DNA of 64,000 bases from Pseudaminobacter soli (ex Zhang et al. 2022) (GTDB lineage: Bacteria; Pseudomonadota; Alphaproteobacteria; Rhizobiales; Rhizobiaceae), in assembly GCF_014595955.1 (NCBI RefSeq), contig NZ_JABVCF010000008.1:124001-188000 (forward strand). The letters are read 5' to 3'. Below, piece by piece: positions 34,984-44,337 of this stretch (the stretch's first letter is position 1; every line of letters starts with the position of its first letter). A program made the position numbers and the translations under genes. The notes beneath the pieces were generated by a model that saw only the letters and a program-made list of their open reading frames with translations, made no database searches and was not told the DNA's origin.

Positions 34984-36339
34984 TCAGCCCGCCACCGGGA
35001 GGTCGAGTTCGCGGGCGACCGCCTCGAGCGAATCGCCCAGGATCGAGACGATCTCGCGGACTTCGTCGGCGGTGACGATCAGCGGCGGCGCGACCATCAC
35101 ATAGTCGCCCTGGACGCCGCCCTTGACCCGCCGCGAATAGAGGATCAGCCCGCGCTCGTAGGCGCGATCGAGGATCTTCTGGTTGGTGTGGTAGCTTGCC
35201 GGCAGGGGCTGCATGGTCTGAGAATCGGCGACCAGTTCGATCGCCGCCATCAACCCTTTGCCGCGCACATCGCCGATGAAGGGGAAGCGTTTTGCGAGCC
35301 CGCCAAGCTCTTCCAGAAGCAGGTCTCCCATCTTCGCGGCATTGTCGACGAGATCGAGCCGGTCCATCTCCTGCAGGATGGCAAGGCCCGCGGCGCAGGC
35401 AAGCGGATTGCCGGCATAGGTGTGCCCGTGCTGGAAGCCGCCCATGTCGAGCACCGGCTTCACGATCCGCTCGGGTGCCGCCAGCGCGCCGAGCGGCACA
35501 TAGCCGGAGCCGATGCCCTTCGACAGCGAGATGATGTCCGGCCGGCAGTTCCAGTGGTCGCCGCCCAGGAATTTGCCCGTGCGTCCGACGCCGCTCATCA
35601 CCTCGTCGTGGATCAAAAGGATCCCGTAGCGGTCGCAGATCTGGCGGATGCGGCCGTAATAGCTGTCGGGCGCGACCAGGGCGCCGGTCGCTGCACCGCC
35701 GATCGGCTCCATGATGAAGGCGAGCACCGTCTCCGGGCCCTCCGCCAGGATCCGCTCTTCCAGCATGTCCGCATAGCGGAGGCCGCGCTCCTCCAGCGAG
35801 AGGTTGTCGCGGTCGCGGTAGGCCGTGGGCGCGGGCACGGTCGGCATCACCCGCATCTGGTCGGAGAAGGTGTCAGTCAGCAGCCCATCGCCGGTAACGG
35901 CGAGCGAGCCGTAGGTGCCGCCGTGATAGGAGGGCATGCGCGCAATCACCTTCCAGCGGCCCGGCTGGCCGGTGGCGACGGCCCATTGCCGCGCCAGCTT
36001 GATGCAGGATTCCACCGCCTCCGAACCGCCGGAGACGAAGAAGATGCGGTCGAGATAACCGAGTTTCTCGGCCAGCGCGGTGGCCAGCTCTTCCGCCGGC
36101 TCGTTCTCGAAGTGCAGGCGGTAGGCGAAGGTGGTGCGCTCCATCTGCCGCTTCATAGCCTCGATCACCGCCGGATTGCTGTAGCCGAGATTGACGGCGA
36201 TCGGACCGCTGGAGCCGTCGATGAAGCGCCGGCCGTCCTTCGTCCAGAGATAGATGCCCTCGGCGCGGTCGACCACCGGCCGGCGAAGTCTGGAGAGATA
36301 GAAGAGGTTTGAGGGACGGTGAGCTGATTGCTGGTCCAT
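34984..36339 (-). CDS. Class III pyridoxal-phosphate aminotransferase
   Basis: A 451-residue fold-type I enzyme. The PLP Lys is Lys274 in SLSKGIGSGYVPLGA; LIHDEVMSGVGRTG provides the cofactor-nitrogen Asp, and FVSGGSEAVESCIKLAR the phosphate-binding loop. The family includes omega-amino acid:pyruvate and beta-amino acid aminotransferases. In a tight operon with the BKACE gene, a beta-amino acid substrate is a reasonable guess. Confidence 0.9.
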   Translation of the reverse strand: MDQQSAHRPSNLFYLSRLRRPVVDRAEGIYLWTKDGRRFIDGSSGPIAVNLGYSNPAVIEAMKRQMERTTFAYRLHFENEPAEELATALAEKLGYLDRIFFVSGGSEAVESCIKLARQWAVATGQPGRWKVIARMPSYHGGTYGSLAVTGDGLLTDTFSDQMRVMPTVPAPTAYRDRDNLSLEERGLRYADMLEERILAEGPETVLAFIMEPIGGAATGALVAPDSYYGRIRQICDRYGILLIHDEVMSGVGRTGKFLGGDHWNCRPDIISLSKGIGSGYVPLGALAAPERIVKPVLDMGGFQHGHTYAGNPLACAAGLAILQEMDRLDLVDNAAKMGDLLLEELGGLAKRFPFIGDVRGKGLMAAIELVADSQTMQPLPASYHTNQKILDRAYERGLILYSRRVKGGVQGDYVMVAPPLIVTADEVREIVSILGDSLEAVARELDLPVAG

Positions 36340-36403
36340 GGAGCTTCCAGAATTTGTGTCCGAGTGCTTCGTAGCGTGAACAATCGCTGCGAGTCACTGG
36401 CAG

Positions 36404-38038
36404 TTATGCTTGCAAATACCGGTCCAGCACATTGCGCGTGACGATCTCCACCATCGCGTCCTGCCGCAGCAGGCCGGCGACCCACTCGCATGTGCCGGCG
36501 TGGAAGACCTCGCCTTTCCCCTTCGGGAAGTTCACGATCATGCCATTGCCACGCTTGACCTTGTCGATCGTCTCGGACGTCGCCTCGCCATACAGCGTCT
36601 CGGCGGTGAAGACGGCGTCCTCGTTGTTGAGCCAGCCCGTCGGCACATCAGGATTTTCTTCGATGAGCGAGGCCATGCCCACAGCCAGGATTTGCAGCCC
36701 GTCCGGCGGCGAGCCCACGCCTGTCGGCTCCGGCAGGCCGTTACGAAGGGTAAAATCCAGCCCGTCGACCTCGTAGCCGTAGATATGGCTCTCCTGCCCG
36801 AGGATGTCGCCGTAGTAGAGGCCGGTGCCGCGAAACGCCCAGTGCTCGGGGCGGTAGATCGGAAAGCCGCGCGCGCCGCGCGGCGTGCAGCCACCCCAGC
36901 CGGCATACACGCCTGAGGTGGAATTCAGCCCGAACGTCTGGGCGCCCGGCCGGCCGACCTCCGGCGCCTCCCAGGCATTGGTGGTGCGGCTCTTGTCGGC
37001 GCTGCCATAGACCGGGTCCTCGGCTCGTGCCCGGTACTTGTAGCAGACCTGCCTGCGGCCCCCATCCTCGAGCCGCGTCTGCCAGAGGAAATTGCCGGCG
37101 AACCGGGCAGCGCGCCCTCCCCGCTCGACATAGCGGTCGACCGCGTCGCGCATCTCCCAGGTCCAGTATTCGTCATGGCCGACGAACGCGGCGCAGCCGT
37201 AGCCGTCCAGGATCTCGGGCTCGAAATGCAGCTCGTGCTGGGTGGCGAGATCGATTTCGTAGCCCTGCCGTTCGGCCCAGCGGAAGAACGGGCCGTCATA
37301 GCTCGCCCAGCCCGACGAAGCGTATTTCTTGCAATGGCCGGTGGCATAAGCCCATTCCATGTGCGGATAGCGCGGAGCGGCGAGTGGCGGCAGCGCGACT
37401 TCCAGTGGAACGCGCGGGGCGTCAGGCGGCAGCATCACGAAGCCGCGGCACCACGGCCGCTCGATGCTGACGGTGGTCGCGAACTGGTCGCGGTTCGGCC
37501 CGGTGATGCCCTGGTAGTGGTTGGAGCCGCCCCAGGTGTTGTAGGCCGTCCAAGTGCCGGTGGCCGCGATGTGGATCAGGCGGCGGCCGTCGCCGGCGCC
37601 CAGTTTCGGCCGCACGATGAAGAGGTGATGGCAGACGATCGGTCTTCCGTCGCGACCTTCGGCGCTGAGCGTCATGCGGTACGCGCCGGAGCGCCAGGCC
37701 TCGTCTATCCTGAGCTCGAAGGTGGCGGACCAACCGCACCCCTCGACCGAGCATTGGTCGGGCGTATCCTGCCAGCGCGCGGCGATGCCGGAACGGGCAA
37801 GGACCTCGACCAGTTCCGCCCCGTCGCGCTCGAGTTTCATGTCGAAGTTCGGCGCGGTGGAGCTTACGAACAGGATCGCAGTATCGCCGGGGCGATAGGA
37901 GAAGCGGTCGGTGTAGCACCAGATCTCGCCGCGCTCTCCGTCCATGCCCGGATATTCATAGTAGTGCCCGTAGACCGCCTCGCGGCGCTGCTCCGGCGTC
38001 AGGCCGAAGTCGGGATACTCGGTGGGCAGGCTGGACAT
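36404..38038 (-). CDS. N,N-dimethylformamidase large-subunit-like protein
   Basis: The 544-residue protein matches the C-terminal, catalytic-type domain of the dimethylformamidase beta subunit: GEIWCYTDRFSYRPGD, then VGHDEYWTWEMRDAVDRYV, RFAGNFLWQ and a final GKGEVFHAGTCEWVAGL. The GHDEYW region supplies the Tyr/Glu type residues that bind the unusual mononuclear iron in the studied enzyme; I did not verify each ligand. I use the ATG at 38038 because upstream codons look non-coding. It is 64 bp ahead of the aminotransferase gene in the same direction. An amidase role on an amine-derived compound is inference. Confidence 0.78.
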   Translation of the reverse strand: MSSLPTEYPDFGLTPEQRREAVYGHYYEYPGMDGERGEIWCYTDRFSYRPGDTAILFVSSTAPNFDMKLERDGAELVEVLARSGIAARWQDTPDQCSVEGCGWSATFELRIDEAWRSGAYRMTLSAEGRDGRPIVCHHLFIVRPKLGAGDGRRLIHIAATGTWTAYNTWGGSNHYQGITGPNRDQFATTVSIERPWCRGFVMLPPDAPRVPLEVALPPLAAPRYPHMEWAYATGHCKKYASSGWASYDGPFFRWAERQGYEIDLATQHELHFEPEILDGYGCAAFVGHDEYWTWEMRDAVDRYVERGGRAARFAGNFLWQTRLEDGGRRQVCYKYRARAEDPVYGSADKSRTTNAWEAPEVGRPGAQTFGLNSTSGVYAGWGGCTPRGARGFPIYRPEHWAFRGTGLYYGDILGQESHIYGYEVDGLDFTLRNGLPEPTGVGSPPDGLQILAVGMASLIEENPDVPTGWLNNEDAVFTAETLYGEATSETIDKVKRGNGMIVNFPKGKGEVFHAGTCEWVAGLLRQDAMVEIVTRNVLDRYLQA

Positions 38039-38209
38039 GAGGTGACCGTCGCTCGGATATGCAGCGCGTATGATCGGCAGGCGCCTGGTTCGGTCAAGCG
38101 CTGGACAGGGGACAATCGCCTGTCTTTCTTGGTCCAGGCTCGCGAGGCGGCAGAAAACGCGTAACATGTTCCGCTGGCCGAGGAAGCCGGGCAGAAGGGG
38201 AGGAGATCC

Positions 38210-39367
38210 ATGGCCGATTTGATGAGGCTGCCTTCGGACGGCACATTCGTAGGACGCGCCCGCGTCGCCGATCGCGCTCATCCGCTGGTCGTCACGGTTC
38301 GCGACGACCATATCATGGACATCACCTCAAAGGCCGCGCCGACGGTTCGCGACATCTGCGAGATGGACGATCCAGCGGCTTATGTTGCCTCAGCCGAGGG
38401 CCGCCCGATCTGCACGCTCGGCGAGATCGCCGAGAACAGTTTTGATGCGCGGCGCGATGGCTCAAAACCGTTCCTGCTTTCGCCAGTCGACTTGCAGGCG
38501 GTGAAGGCCTCCGGCGTGACCTTTGTCCTCAGCCTGCTGGAGCGCGTCATTGAGGAGCAGGCCCGCGGCAATCCCGACAAGGCGGAAGGGATCCGCGCCG
38601 ACATTGCAAAACTGATCGGCCACGACCTCTCCAAGCTGAAGCCCGGCTCTCCGGAAGCCATGGAGATCAAGCAGAAGCTGATCGAGCGGGGCGCCTGGTC
38701 GCAATATCTGGAAGTCGGTATCGGGCCGGACGCCGAGATCTTCACCAAATGCCAGCCGATGGCCTCCGTCGGCTTTGGCGCGGATGTCGGGCTGCATCCG
38801 ATCTCGACCTGGAACAATCCCGAGCCTGAGGTCGCGGTGATCGCCTCCAGCAAGGGGCGGATCGTCGGCGCCGCGCTCGGCAACGACGTCAACCTGCGCG
38901 ACGTCGAGGGCCGCTCGGCGCTGCTGCTCGGCAAGGCGAAGGACAACAATGCTTCGGCTGCCCTCGGCCCCTTCATCCGCCTGTTCGACAGGACCTTCTC
39001 GATCGAGGACGTGAAGACCGCAGAGGTGCGGCTCAGGGTGGAAGGCGAGGATGGCTTTCTGCTCGAGGGCTCAAGCTCGATGAGTGAGATCAGCCGCTCG
39101 CCGGAGGAACTGGTCGCCGCGACCATCGGCGCGCACCACCAATACCCGGATGGCATCGCCCTCTATCTCGGCACGATGTTCGCCCCCTCGAAGGATCGCG
39201 GCGAGGCCGGCAAGGGCTTTACCCACAAAATCGGCGACATGGTGACGATCTCGACCGAGAAGCTCGGCGCCCTAGTGAACCGCGTCCAGCTTTCGACCGA
39301 ATGCGCTCCGTGGACATACGGGGCCAGCCATTTGATGCGGGATTTGGCGAAGGCGGGGTTGATTTAG
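38210..39367 (+). CDS. Fumarylacetoacetate hydrolase family protein, possibly a 2-keto-3-deoxy sugar acid dehydratase
   Basis: A 385-residue FAH-fold protein with a strong ggaggag ribosome site ahead of its ATG. The C-terminal barrel has NPEPEVAVIASSKGRIVGA, the acidic metal-binding motif of the family, and LGNDVNLRDVEGRSALLL. The roughly 385-residue length and an added N-terminal domain resemble the XylX type of the oxidative xylose pathway (2-keto-3-deoxy-D-xylonate dehydratase), not the short hydrolases. It is divergent from the dimethylformamidase-like gene, so it may be controlled separately. Specific substrate uncertain. Confidence 0.8.
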   Translation: MADLMRLPSDGTFVGRARVADRAHPLVVTVRDDHIMDITSKAAPTVRDICEMDDPAAYVASAEGRPICTLGEIAENSFDARRDGSKPFLLSPVDLQAVKASGVTFVLSLLERVIEEQARGNPDKAEGIRADIAKLIGHDLSKLKPGSPEAMEIKQKLIERGAWSQYLEVGIGPDAEIFTKCQPMASVGFGADVGLHPISTWNNPEPEVAVIASSKGRIVGAALGNDVNLRDVEGRSALLLGKAKDNNASAALGPFIRLFDRTFSIEDVKTAEVRLRVEGEDGFLLEGSSSMSEISRSPEELVAATIGAHHQYPDGIALYLGTMFAPSKDRGEAGKGFTHKIGDMVTISTEKLGALVNRVQLSTECAPWTYGASHLMRDLAKAGLI

Positions 39368-39529
39368 CCAGATCTGGTTACGGGTGCCCACGTTGTAGGC
39401 CGTCTCAAAGCCCCCTTCTTGGCGCAAGCCTTTGGCTTCGCCAGGCCTCGTACTCGAAACCGCAAAGCCGAGGTAGAAACAAGCGTCGGCCGAGAGGCCC
39501 GGCAAGGGGAGAACTGGACGAATCGAAGT

Positions 39530-39575
39530 GAGGCCGGTGTTGGGATGCTTCGGGTAGCCCCAACTTACCGGCCTC
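39530..39575. terminator. Long hairpin between convergent FAH-family genes
   Basis: Stem 39530-39538 pairs perfectly with 39567-39575 (9 bp), with extra pairing inside (ttggg with cccaa). It sits between two converging genes, so it may terminate transcription from either side. There is no strong T-run. Confidence 0.5.
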
Positions 39576-39602
39576 TCAAATAGGAACTATGACCTACAAA
39601 TC

Positions 39603-40448
39603 TCACTCGTCCGCGACGAAGCGCTGCTTCTGCGTGCCCAACCCCTCGATGCCGAGTTCGACCACGTCGCCGGCCTTGAGGTAGCGCGGAGGCTTCATGC
39701 CCATGCCGACGCCGGGCGGAGTGCCGGTGGAGATGACGTCGCCGGGAAGCAGCGACATGAACTGGCTGAGATAGGACACCAGATACTTCACGCCGTAGAC
39801 CATGGTCTTGGTCGAGCCGTTCTGCATGGTCTCGCCATTGACCTTGAGCCACATGGGCAGGTTCTGCGGATCCGGCACCTCGTCCTTTGTCACCAGCCAA
39901 GGGCCGGTCGGGCCGAAGGTGTCGCAGCTCTTGCCCTTGGTCCACTGGCCATGCCGCTCGGTCTGGAAGGCGCGCTCCGACACGTCGTGGCAGACGCAGT
40001 AGCCGGCAACATAGTCCAGCGCCTCGTCCTCGGTGACGTATTTCGCCTTGCGGCCGATGACGATACCGAGTTCGACCTCCCAGTCGGTCTTCTGCGATCC
40101 GCGCGGGATGATGACGTCGTCGTCCGGGCCGACGATGGCCGAGTTCGCCTTCATGAAGATGATCGGTTCCGGTGGCACGGTGGCGCCGGTCTCAGCGGCA
40201 TGGTCGGAGTAGTTGAGCCCGATGCAGATGTACTTGCTGGTCCCGGCGACGCAGGGCCCCAGGCGTGGATTGCCGGAAACTGCGGGCAGGCTGGACGTGT
40301 CGATCCTGGCGAGATCGGCGAGCGCAGCGGGATCCAGCGTCTTGCCGGACAGATCCCCCACGTGAGCGGAGAGATCGCGCAACTTTCCGGTGGCATCGAT
40401 CAAGCCCGGCTTTTCCTGACCCGCCTCTCCAAAGCGAACAAACTTCAT
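39603..40448 (-). CDS. FAH family hydrolase, likely 2,4-diketo-3-deoxy-L-fuconate hydrolase type
   Basis: The 281-residue protein has SKYICIGLNYSDHAAE, DWEVELGIVIG (acidic metal ligands), SERAFQTERHGQW, KGKSCDTFGPTGPWLVT and GDVISTGTPPGVGMG, a very typical short FAH enzyme. Closest remembered relatives are annotated ureidoglycolate lyase or 2,4-diketo-3-deoxy-L-fuconate hydrolase. The adjacent SDR (20 bp upstream in the operon) looks like the preceding dehydrogenase of the L-fucose route, so the second reading is favoured. Start at 40448 has a gggagaag ribosome site. Confidence 0.85.
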   Translation of the reverse strand: MKFVRFGEAGQEKPGLIDATGKLRDLSAHVGDLSGKTLDPAALADLARIDTSSLPAVSGNPRLGPCVAGTSKYICIGLNYSDHAAETGATVPPEPIIFMKANSAIVGPDDDVIIPRGSQKTDWEVELGIVIGRKAKYVTEDEALDYVAGYCVCHDVSERAFQTERHGQWTKGKSCDTFGPTGPWLVTKDEVPDPQNLPMWLKVNGETMQNGSTKTMVYGVKYLVSYLSQFMSLLPGDVISTGTPPGVGMGMKPPRYLKAGDVVELGIEGLGTQKQRFVADE

Positions 40449-40468
40449 CAAACTTCTCCCAATTGACC

Positions 40469-41203
40469 TCAGATCGTCCAGCCGCCGTCTATGGCATAGG
40501 CTTGGCCGGTCGTGTAGGTCGCGCCCGCCAGATAGACGGCAAGATCGGCAATTTCCTCGGCAGTTCCGATGCGCCCGATCGGCTGGCGCGCCACGAAGGC
40601 AGCGCGAGCGGCTTCGTAGTCCCCTTGCGCACGCAGCCGGTCCTGCAGCGACGGGCTGTCGACGGTGCCCGGGCAGATGGCATTGCAGCGGATGCCCTGC
40701 GCGACATAGTCGGCGGCGACAGACTTGGTCAGGCCGATCACAGCGGCCTTGGTGACGCCGTAGGCGAAGCGGTTGGGCACTCCCTTGGTGCTTGAAGCGA
40801 CCGAAGCCATGTTGATGATCGATCCCTCGCCGCGCTCCAGCATGCCGGGCAGCACCGCTCGGATGGTGCGCACCATCGCCCGCACGTTGAGGTCGAAGGC
40901 GAAATCCAGGTCGGAATCCTTCATTTCGAGGATCGACCCTGAATGAACGTAGCCAGCACAATTGAACAGCACGTCGACACGGCCGATCTCGGCGACGAGA
41001 GCGTTCACGGCTGCATCGTCGAGCACGTCCAGCCGGCGGGTGGCGACCCCTTCCTGGCCGCGGAGCTTCGCCAGTTCGGCTTCGTTGATGTCGGTGGCGT
41101 AGACCATCGCGCCTGCTCTTGCGAAGGCGAGAGCGCTCGCCCTGCCGATGCCCTGGGCCGCGGCCGTGACCAGAACGGTCTTGCCCTCGAGTGTGTCCTT
41201 CAT
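40469..41203 (-). CDS. SDR oxidoreductase, likely 2-keto-3-deoxy-L-fuconate dehydrogenase type
   Basis: A 244-residue classical short-chain dehydrogenase: TAAAQGIG (13-20) binds the NAD, NCAG follows, and the catalytic Tyr148-x3-Lys152 (YGVTK) is present, with ICPGTVDSPS and a GGWTI end. The pattern TAAAQGIG and ICPGTVDSPSL is that of the DHRS6/BDH2-like group, which includes 2-keto-3-deoxy-L-fuconate dehydrogenase. The ATG at 41203 follows a ggaggg site. Coupling to the FAH gene supports a sugar-acid oxidation step. Confidence 0.85.
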   Translation of the reverse strand: MKDTLEGKTVLVTAAAQGIGRASALAFARAGAMVYATDINEAELAKLRGQEGVATRRLDVLDDAAVNALVAEIGRVDVLFNCAGYVHSGSILEMKDSDLDFAFDLNVRAMVRTIRAVLPGMLERGEGSIINMASVASSTKGVPNRFAYGVTKAAVIGLTKSVAADYVAQGIRCNAICPGTVDSPSLQDRLRAQGDYEAARAAFVARQPIGRIGTAEEIADLAVYLAGATYTTGQAYAIDGGWTI

Positions 41204-41413
41204 GAATGAGCCCTCCCCACTTTTGTAGTACCTGGCGTGGTGCAGCCGCGGCATCATCCCTGCCATAGCATGGAGGAACCGCCTCCGCGATGTCGATCGG
41301 TGGGTATGCTCGCGGGTTCATGAACGAGGGCGATCTTCCGCGCGGCATTGTTGGCGGTAGCGGCAGATCGAACCATGCGCTAGATAACTCCCTTCCCGAG
41401 TGCGAGGACGGAA

Positions 41414-42370
41414 ATGGCCGCGACAGCCGAGGACCTGATCGACCGACGCCGGCTGCGGCGCAAGGTTACCTTCTGGCGCGTGTTCGCCTTGGCTGTCGCC
41501 GCGCTGGCGATCATCGGCATCGCCTGGGCGCTCTATGACGGCGGGGCCGCCGGCAAGTCGGTCGACCACATCGCCAAGGTGAAGATCGAAGGGACGATCC
41601 TGGAAGACGAGGATCTGCTCCAGCTTCTGGAGGACCTTCGCAAATCCCCGACCGCGAAGGGGGTGATCGTGTCGATCGACTCTCCCGGAGGAACGACGGC
41701 GGGCGGCGAGGCCATCTACGAGGCGGTTCGCGCCGTCGCGAAGGAAAAGCCCGTGGTTGCGCAGGTCGGCACGCTCGCCGCCTCCGCGGGTTACATGATT
41801 GCCAGCGCCTCCGACCAAATCGTCGCCCGCCAGAGCTCGATCGTTGGCTCGATCGGCGTGCTGGCGCAGATCCCCAACTTCTCCAGACTAATGGACAAGA
41901 TCGGCATCAGCGTCGACGAGGTAAAGTCTTCTCCGCTGAAAGCCGAGCCCTCGCCCTTCAATCCGACTACCGAAGAGGAGCGCGCCATGCTCCGCTCGAT
42001 GATCATGGACAGCTACAACTGGTTCATCGGCCTCGTCGAGGAGCGCCGGCCGCTCTCCCGCAGCGAAGTGCTGGCGCTGGCCGACGGCTCGGTCTTTACC
42101 GGCAGGCAGGCGCTTTCGCGCAAGCTGGTGGACCGCCTGGGCGGGGAAAAGGAAGCGATCGCGTGGCTTGGCGAAAAGGGCGTCTCGGCGGACCTGAAGG
42201 TGATCGAGTGGAAGCCGAAGAAGAAGGGATACAGCCTGCTTTTCGGCAGCGACGTCGGTAAAGCGATCGGCAGTCTGATCGGCTTGCCGGGTGCCGGTTC
42301 GGACCTGCTTCGCGAGACTGGAGCCGACCGCTTGTTCCTTGACGGCCTCATATCCCTCTGGCACCCTTGA
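41414..42370 (+). CDS. sppA: Signal peptide peptidase SppA (peptidase S49)
   Basis: A 318-residue membrane protease with an N-terminal helix (about 22-41) and one S49 domain. The Ser/Lys dyad is visible: Ser124 in GTLAASAGYMIA and Lys176 in SSPLKAEPSPF. The SIDSPGG block is also conserved. SppA clears cleaved signal peptides from the inner membrane. It heads a rightward core-gene run with ihfB and lapA. Confidence 0.93.
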   Translation: MAATAEDLIDRRRLRRKVTFWRVFALAVAALAIIGIAWALYDGGAAGKSVDHIAKVKIEGTILEDEDLLQLLEDLRKSPTAKGVIVSIDSPGGTTAGGEAIYEAVRAVAKEKPVVAQVGTLAASAGYMIASASDQIVARQSSIVGSIGVLAQIPNFSRLMDKIGISVDEVKSSPLKAEPSPFNPTTEEERAMLRSMIMDSYNWFIGLVEERRPLSRSEVLALADGSVFTGRQALSRKLVDRLGGEKEAIAWLGEKGVSADLKVIEWKPKKKGYSLLFGSDVGKAIGSLIGLPGAGSDLLRETGADRLFLDGLISLWHP

Positions 42371-42447
42371 AATTGGGTGGGGTCTTCGGGAATTGAATAA
42401 TAACGTCAGCATAGTTTCAGAAATATTGGCTGGAGGGGTCAGCGCTT

Positions 42448-42732
42448 ATGATCAAGTCGGAGCTTGTACAAATAATCGCCGCTCGCAATCCGCATCTTTT
42501 CCTTCGCGATGTCGAAAACATCGTCAATGCCATATTCGATGAGATCACAGAGACCCTGGCCGAGGGTAATCGGGTGGAACTACGCGGCTTCGGCGCTTTC
42601 TCGGTCAAGAACCGCCCCGCACGCACCGGCCGCAACCCGCGCACGGGCGAAACCGTTGAGGTCGAGGAGAAGTGGGTGCCCTTCTTCAAGACCGGCAAGG
42701 AACTGCGCGAGCGCCTGAACGCAGAGAAGTAG
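42448..42732 (+). CDS. ihfB: Integration host factor subunit beta
   Basis: A 94-residue DNA-bending protein of the HU/IHF family. [20 protein letters not shown] and RNPRTGE are the beta-arm and DNA-insertion region with the intercalating Pro in NPRTG. The start [17 protein letters not shown] is typical of IhfB. A ggagggg site precedes the ATG. It would pair with IhfA encoded elsewhere. Confidence 0.94.
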   Translation: MIKSELVQIIAARNPHLFLRDVENIVNAIFDEITETLAEGNRVELRGFGAFSVKNRPARTGRNPRTGETVEVEEKWVPFFKTGKELRERLNAEK

Positions 42733-42764
42733 CGGCCACACAAGGCCGTCAGTCACGGAAATCC

Positions 42765-43091
42765 ATGATCAATCGCATCGTCCTCGTCGTCATCCTCGTT
42801 CCGCTGGCGATCATCCTGATCGCGCTTGCCGTGGCCAACCGCACTCTCGTGGCCTTCACGCTCGACCCGTTCAATCCCGGCAATCCAGCGCTGACGACAG
42901 AGATGCCGCTGTTCTTCCTCATCTTCGGCGCGCTTGCCATCGGCCTGATCATCGGCAGCTTGGTTACGTGGATCAGGCAGGGCCGCTACCGCAGGCAGGC
43001 AAGGCAGAAGGCGCTCGAGGCCCAGGCAGCCCGCGAGGCGGTAATGCGCCAGCACCCCCAAGGCACGGCGCTGGCCAGGACCGGGGCGTGA
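42765..43091 (+). CDS. LapA/DUF1049 family membrane protein
   Basis: The 108-residue protein has two membrane helices (about 4-24 and 47-68) followed by a basic, helical cytoplasmic tail (IRQGRYRRQARQKALEAQ). This is the LapA/DUF1049 layout; in E. coli LapA works with LapB in lipopolysaccharide assembly. The position after ihfB is conserved in many proteobacteria. Start at 42765 chosen for the clean helix; the longer frame overlaps ihfB. Confidence 0.85.
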   Translation: MINRIVLVVILVPLAIILIALAVANRTLVAFTLDPFNPGNPALTTEMPLFFLIFGALAIGLIIGSLVTWIRQGRYRRQARQKALEAQAAREAVMRQHPQGTALARTGA

Positions 43092-43125
43092 GACCGGCTG
43101 GGCTATCGGTTACAGGTAAACATTC

Positions 43126-44091
43126 ATGCGCATGATTTCAGCGGCCGAGGTCGACCGCAGCCTCAGCTTCTCGGGCCTGGTCGAGACGTTGAGAACCGCG
43201 TTCCGCCTCGGCGCGGTCCAGCCGGTCCGGCATCATCATACGATCGAGCGGCCGGATGGGGCGGCATCCACACTCCTGCTGATGCCGGCCTGGAGCGATT
43301 TCGTCGCGCTCGGCAACTCGGACGACGGGCATATCGGCGTCAAGATCGTCACGGTTTCTCCCGACAACAACGCGATCGGCAAGCCGGCGGTCATGGGCCT
43401 CTACCTGCTGCTCGACGGCAGGACGGGCGAGCCGCAGGCGCTGATCGACGGGCAGCGGCTGACGCAATGGCGGACGGCCTGCGCCTCCGCGCTGGCGGCC
43501 AGCTACCTGGCGCGCGAGGACGCCTCGAAGTTGCTGGTCATCGGCGCCGGCGCGCTCTGCCCGTTCCTCGCCAAGGCGCACTCGGCGGTGCGGCCGATCC
43601 GGGAAGTCCGAATCTGGAACCGCACTTTTGCCAATGCCGAGAAGGCGGCGGAGGCGCTTCGCGCGAACGGCCTCAATGCCATCGCCGTGGAAAATCTCGA
43701 AGCATCGCTCGGCTGGGCGGACATCGTCTCGTCCGCAACGATCACCAACGACCCGCTCGTTTCCGGGCAGAACCTCAGGCCGGGCACCCACGTCGATCTC
43801 GTAGGCGGGTTCACGCCGACCATGCGGGAGGCGGACGACGAGACGATCCGCCGCGCTCGCGTCTATGTCGACACCCGCGCCGGCGCCACCAAGGAGGCGG
43901 GCGACATCGTCCAGCCGCTGCAGTCCGGCGTGCTGAAGTCCGACGACATCGTGGCCGACCTGCACGAACTGACCCGAGGCCAGAGACAGGGCCGGCAGAG
44001 CGACGACGAGATAACCCTGTTCAAGTCGGTCGGAGCTGCTCTGCAGGACCTCGCGGCGGGCATCGCCGTCTACGAGGCGCTTTCCGGTTGA
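43126..44091 (+). CDS. Ornithine cyclodeaminase / mu-crystallin family protein
   Basis: A 321-residue Rossmann-fold protein. LLMPAWSDFVALGNSDDGHIGVK carries the substrate Lys region, RTACASALAASYLA and LLVIGAGALCPFLAKAH the NAD-binding part. Members deaminate ornithine to proline or reduce cyclic imines and related amino acids. Specific activity cannot be fixed here. Follows lapA by 34 bp. Confidence 0.88.
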   Translation: MRMISAAEVDRSLSFSGLVETLRTAFRLGAVQPVRHHHTIERPDGAASTLLLMPAWSDFVALGNSDDGHIGVKIVTVSPDNNAIGKPAVMGLYLLLDGRTGEPQALIDGQRLTQWRTACASALAASYLAREDASKLLVIGAGALCPFLAKAHSAVRPIREVRIWNRTFANAEKAAEALRANGLNAIAVENLEASLGWADIVSSATITNDPLVSGQNLRPGTHVDLVGGFTPTMREADDETIRRARVYVDTRAGATKEAGDIVQPLQSGVLKSDDIVADLHELTRGQRQGRQSDDEITLFKSVGAALQDLAAGIAVYEALSG

Positions 44092-44116
44092 GCGTGCCCG
44101 GTTAAGGCTGCATATC

Positions 44117-44256
44117 GCCCCCTCTCCGTCTCGGGCTAAAGCCCTCGACACCTCTCCCCCACTTAGTGAGGGGAGAGGACGGGCGTCCAGCCTGGCTTCC
44201 GTCCGCTCCCGCGGTACGGGGGAGCGGTGCCGAGCGCAGCGAGGCGGAGAGGGGGC
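44117..44256. repeat. 140-bp palindromic intergenic element
   Basis: A perfect 12-bp terminal inverted repeat (44117-44128 and 44245-44256) encloses further C-rich and G-rich arms such as cctctccccc and ggggagagg. No gene is present. It is of the same general kind as the element at 33841 but has a different sequence, and looks like a rhizobial RIME/REP-type intergenic repeat. Confidence 0.7.
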
Positions 44257-44337
44257 ATTTGATCGAGCCCTAACTGAAGCCCATTCCCATTTCCGAGAAG
44301 CGCGCCGGCCGACCCGCTAACCCGAGATTGGTGCCCA

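Noticed and set aside
40449-41348. Extension of the FAH gene frame to 41348, giving a 581-residue protein
   Set aside because: The extra part is the SDR gene read in another frame and is Arg-rich; the FAH start at 40448 has a good ribosome site.
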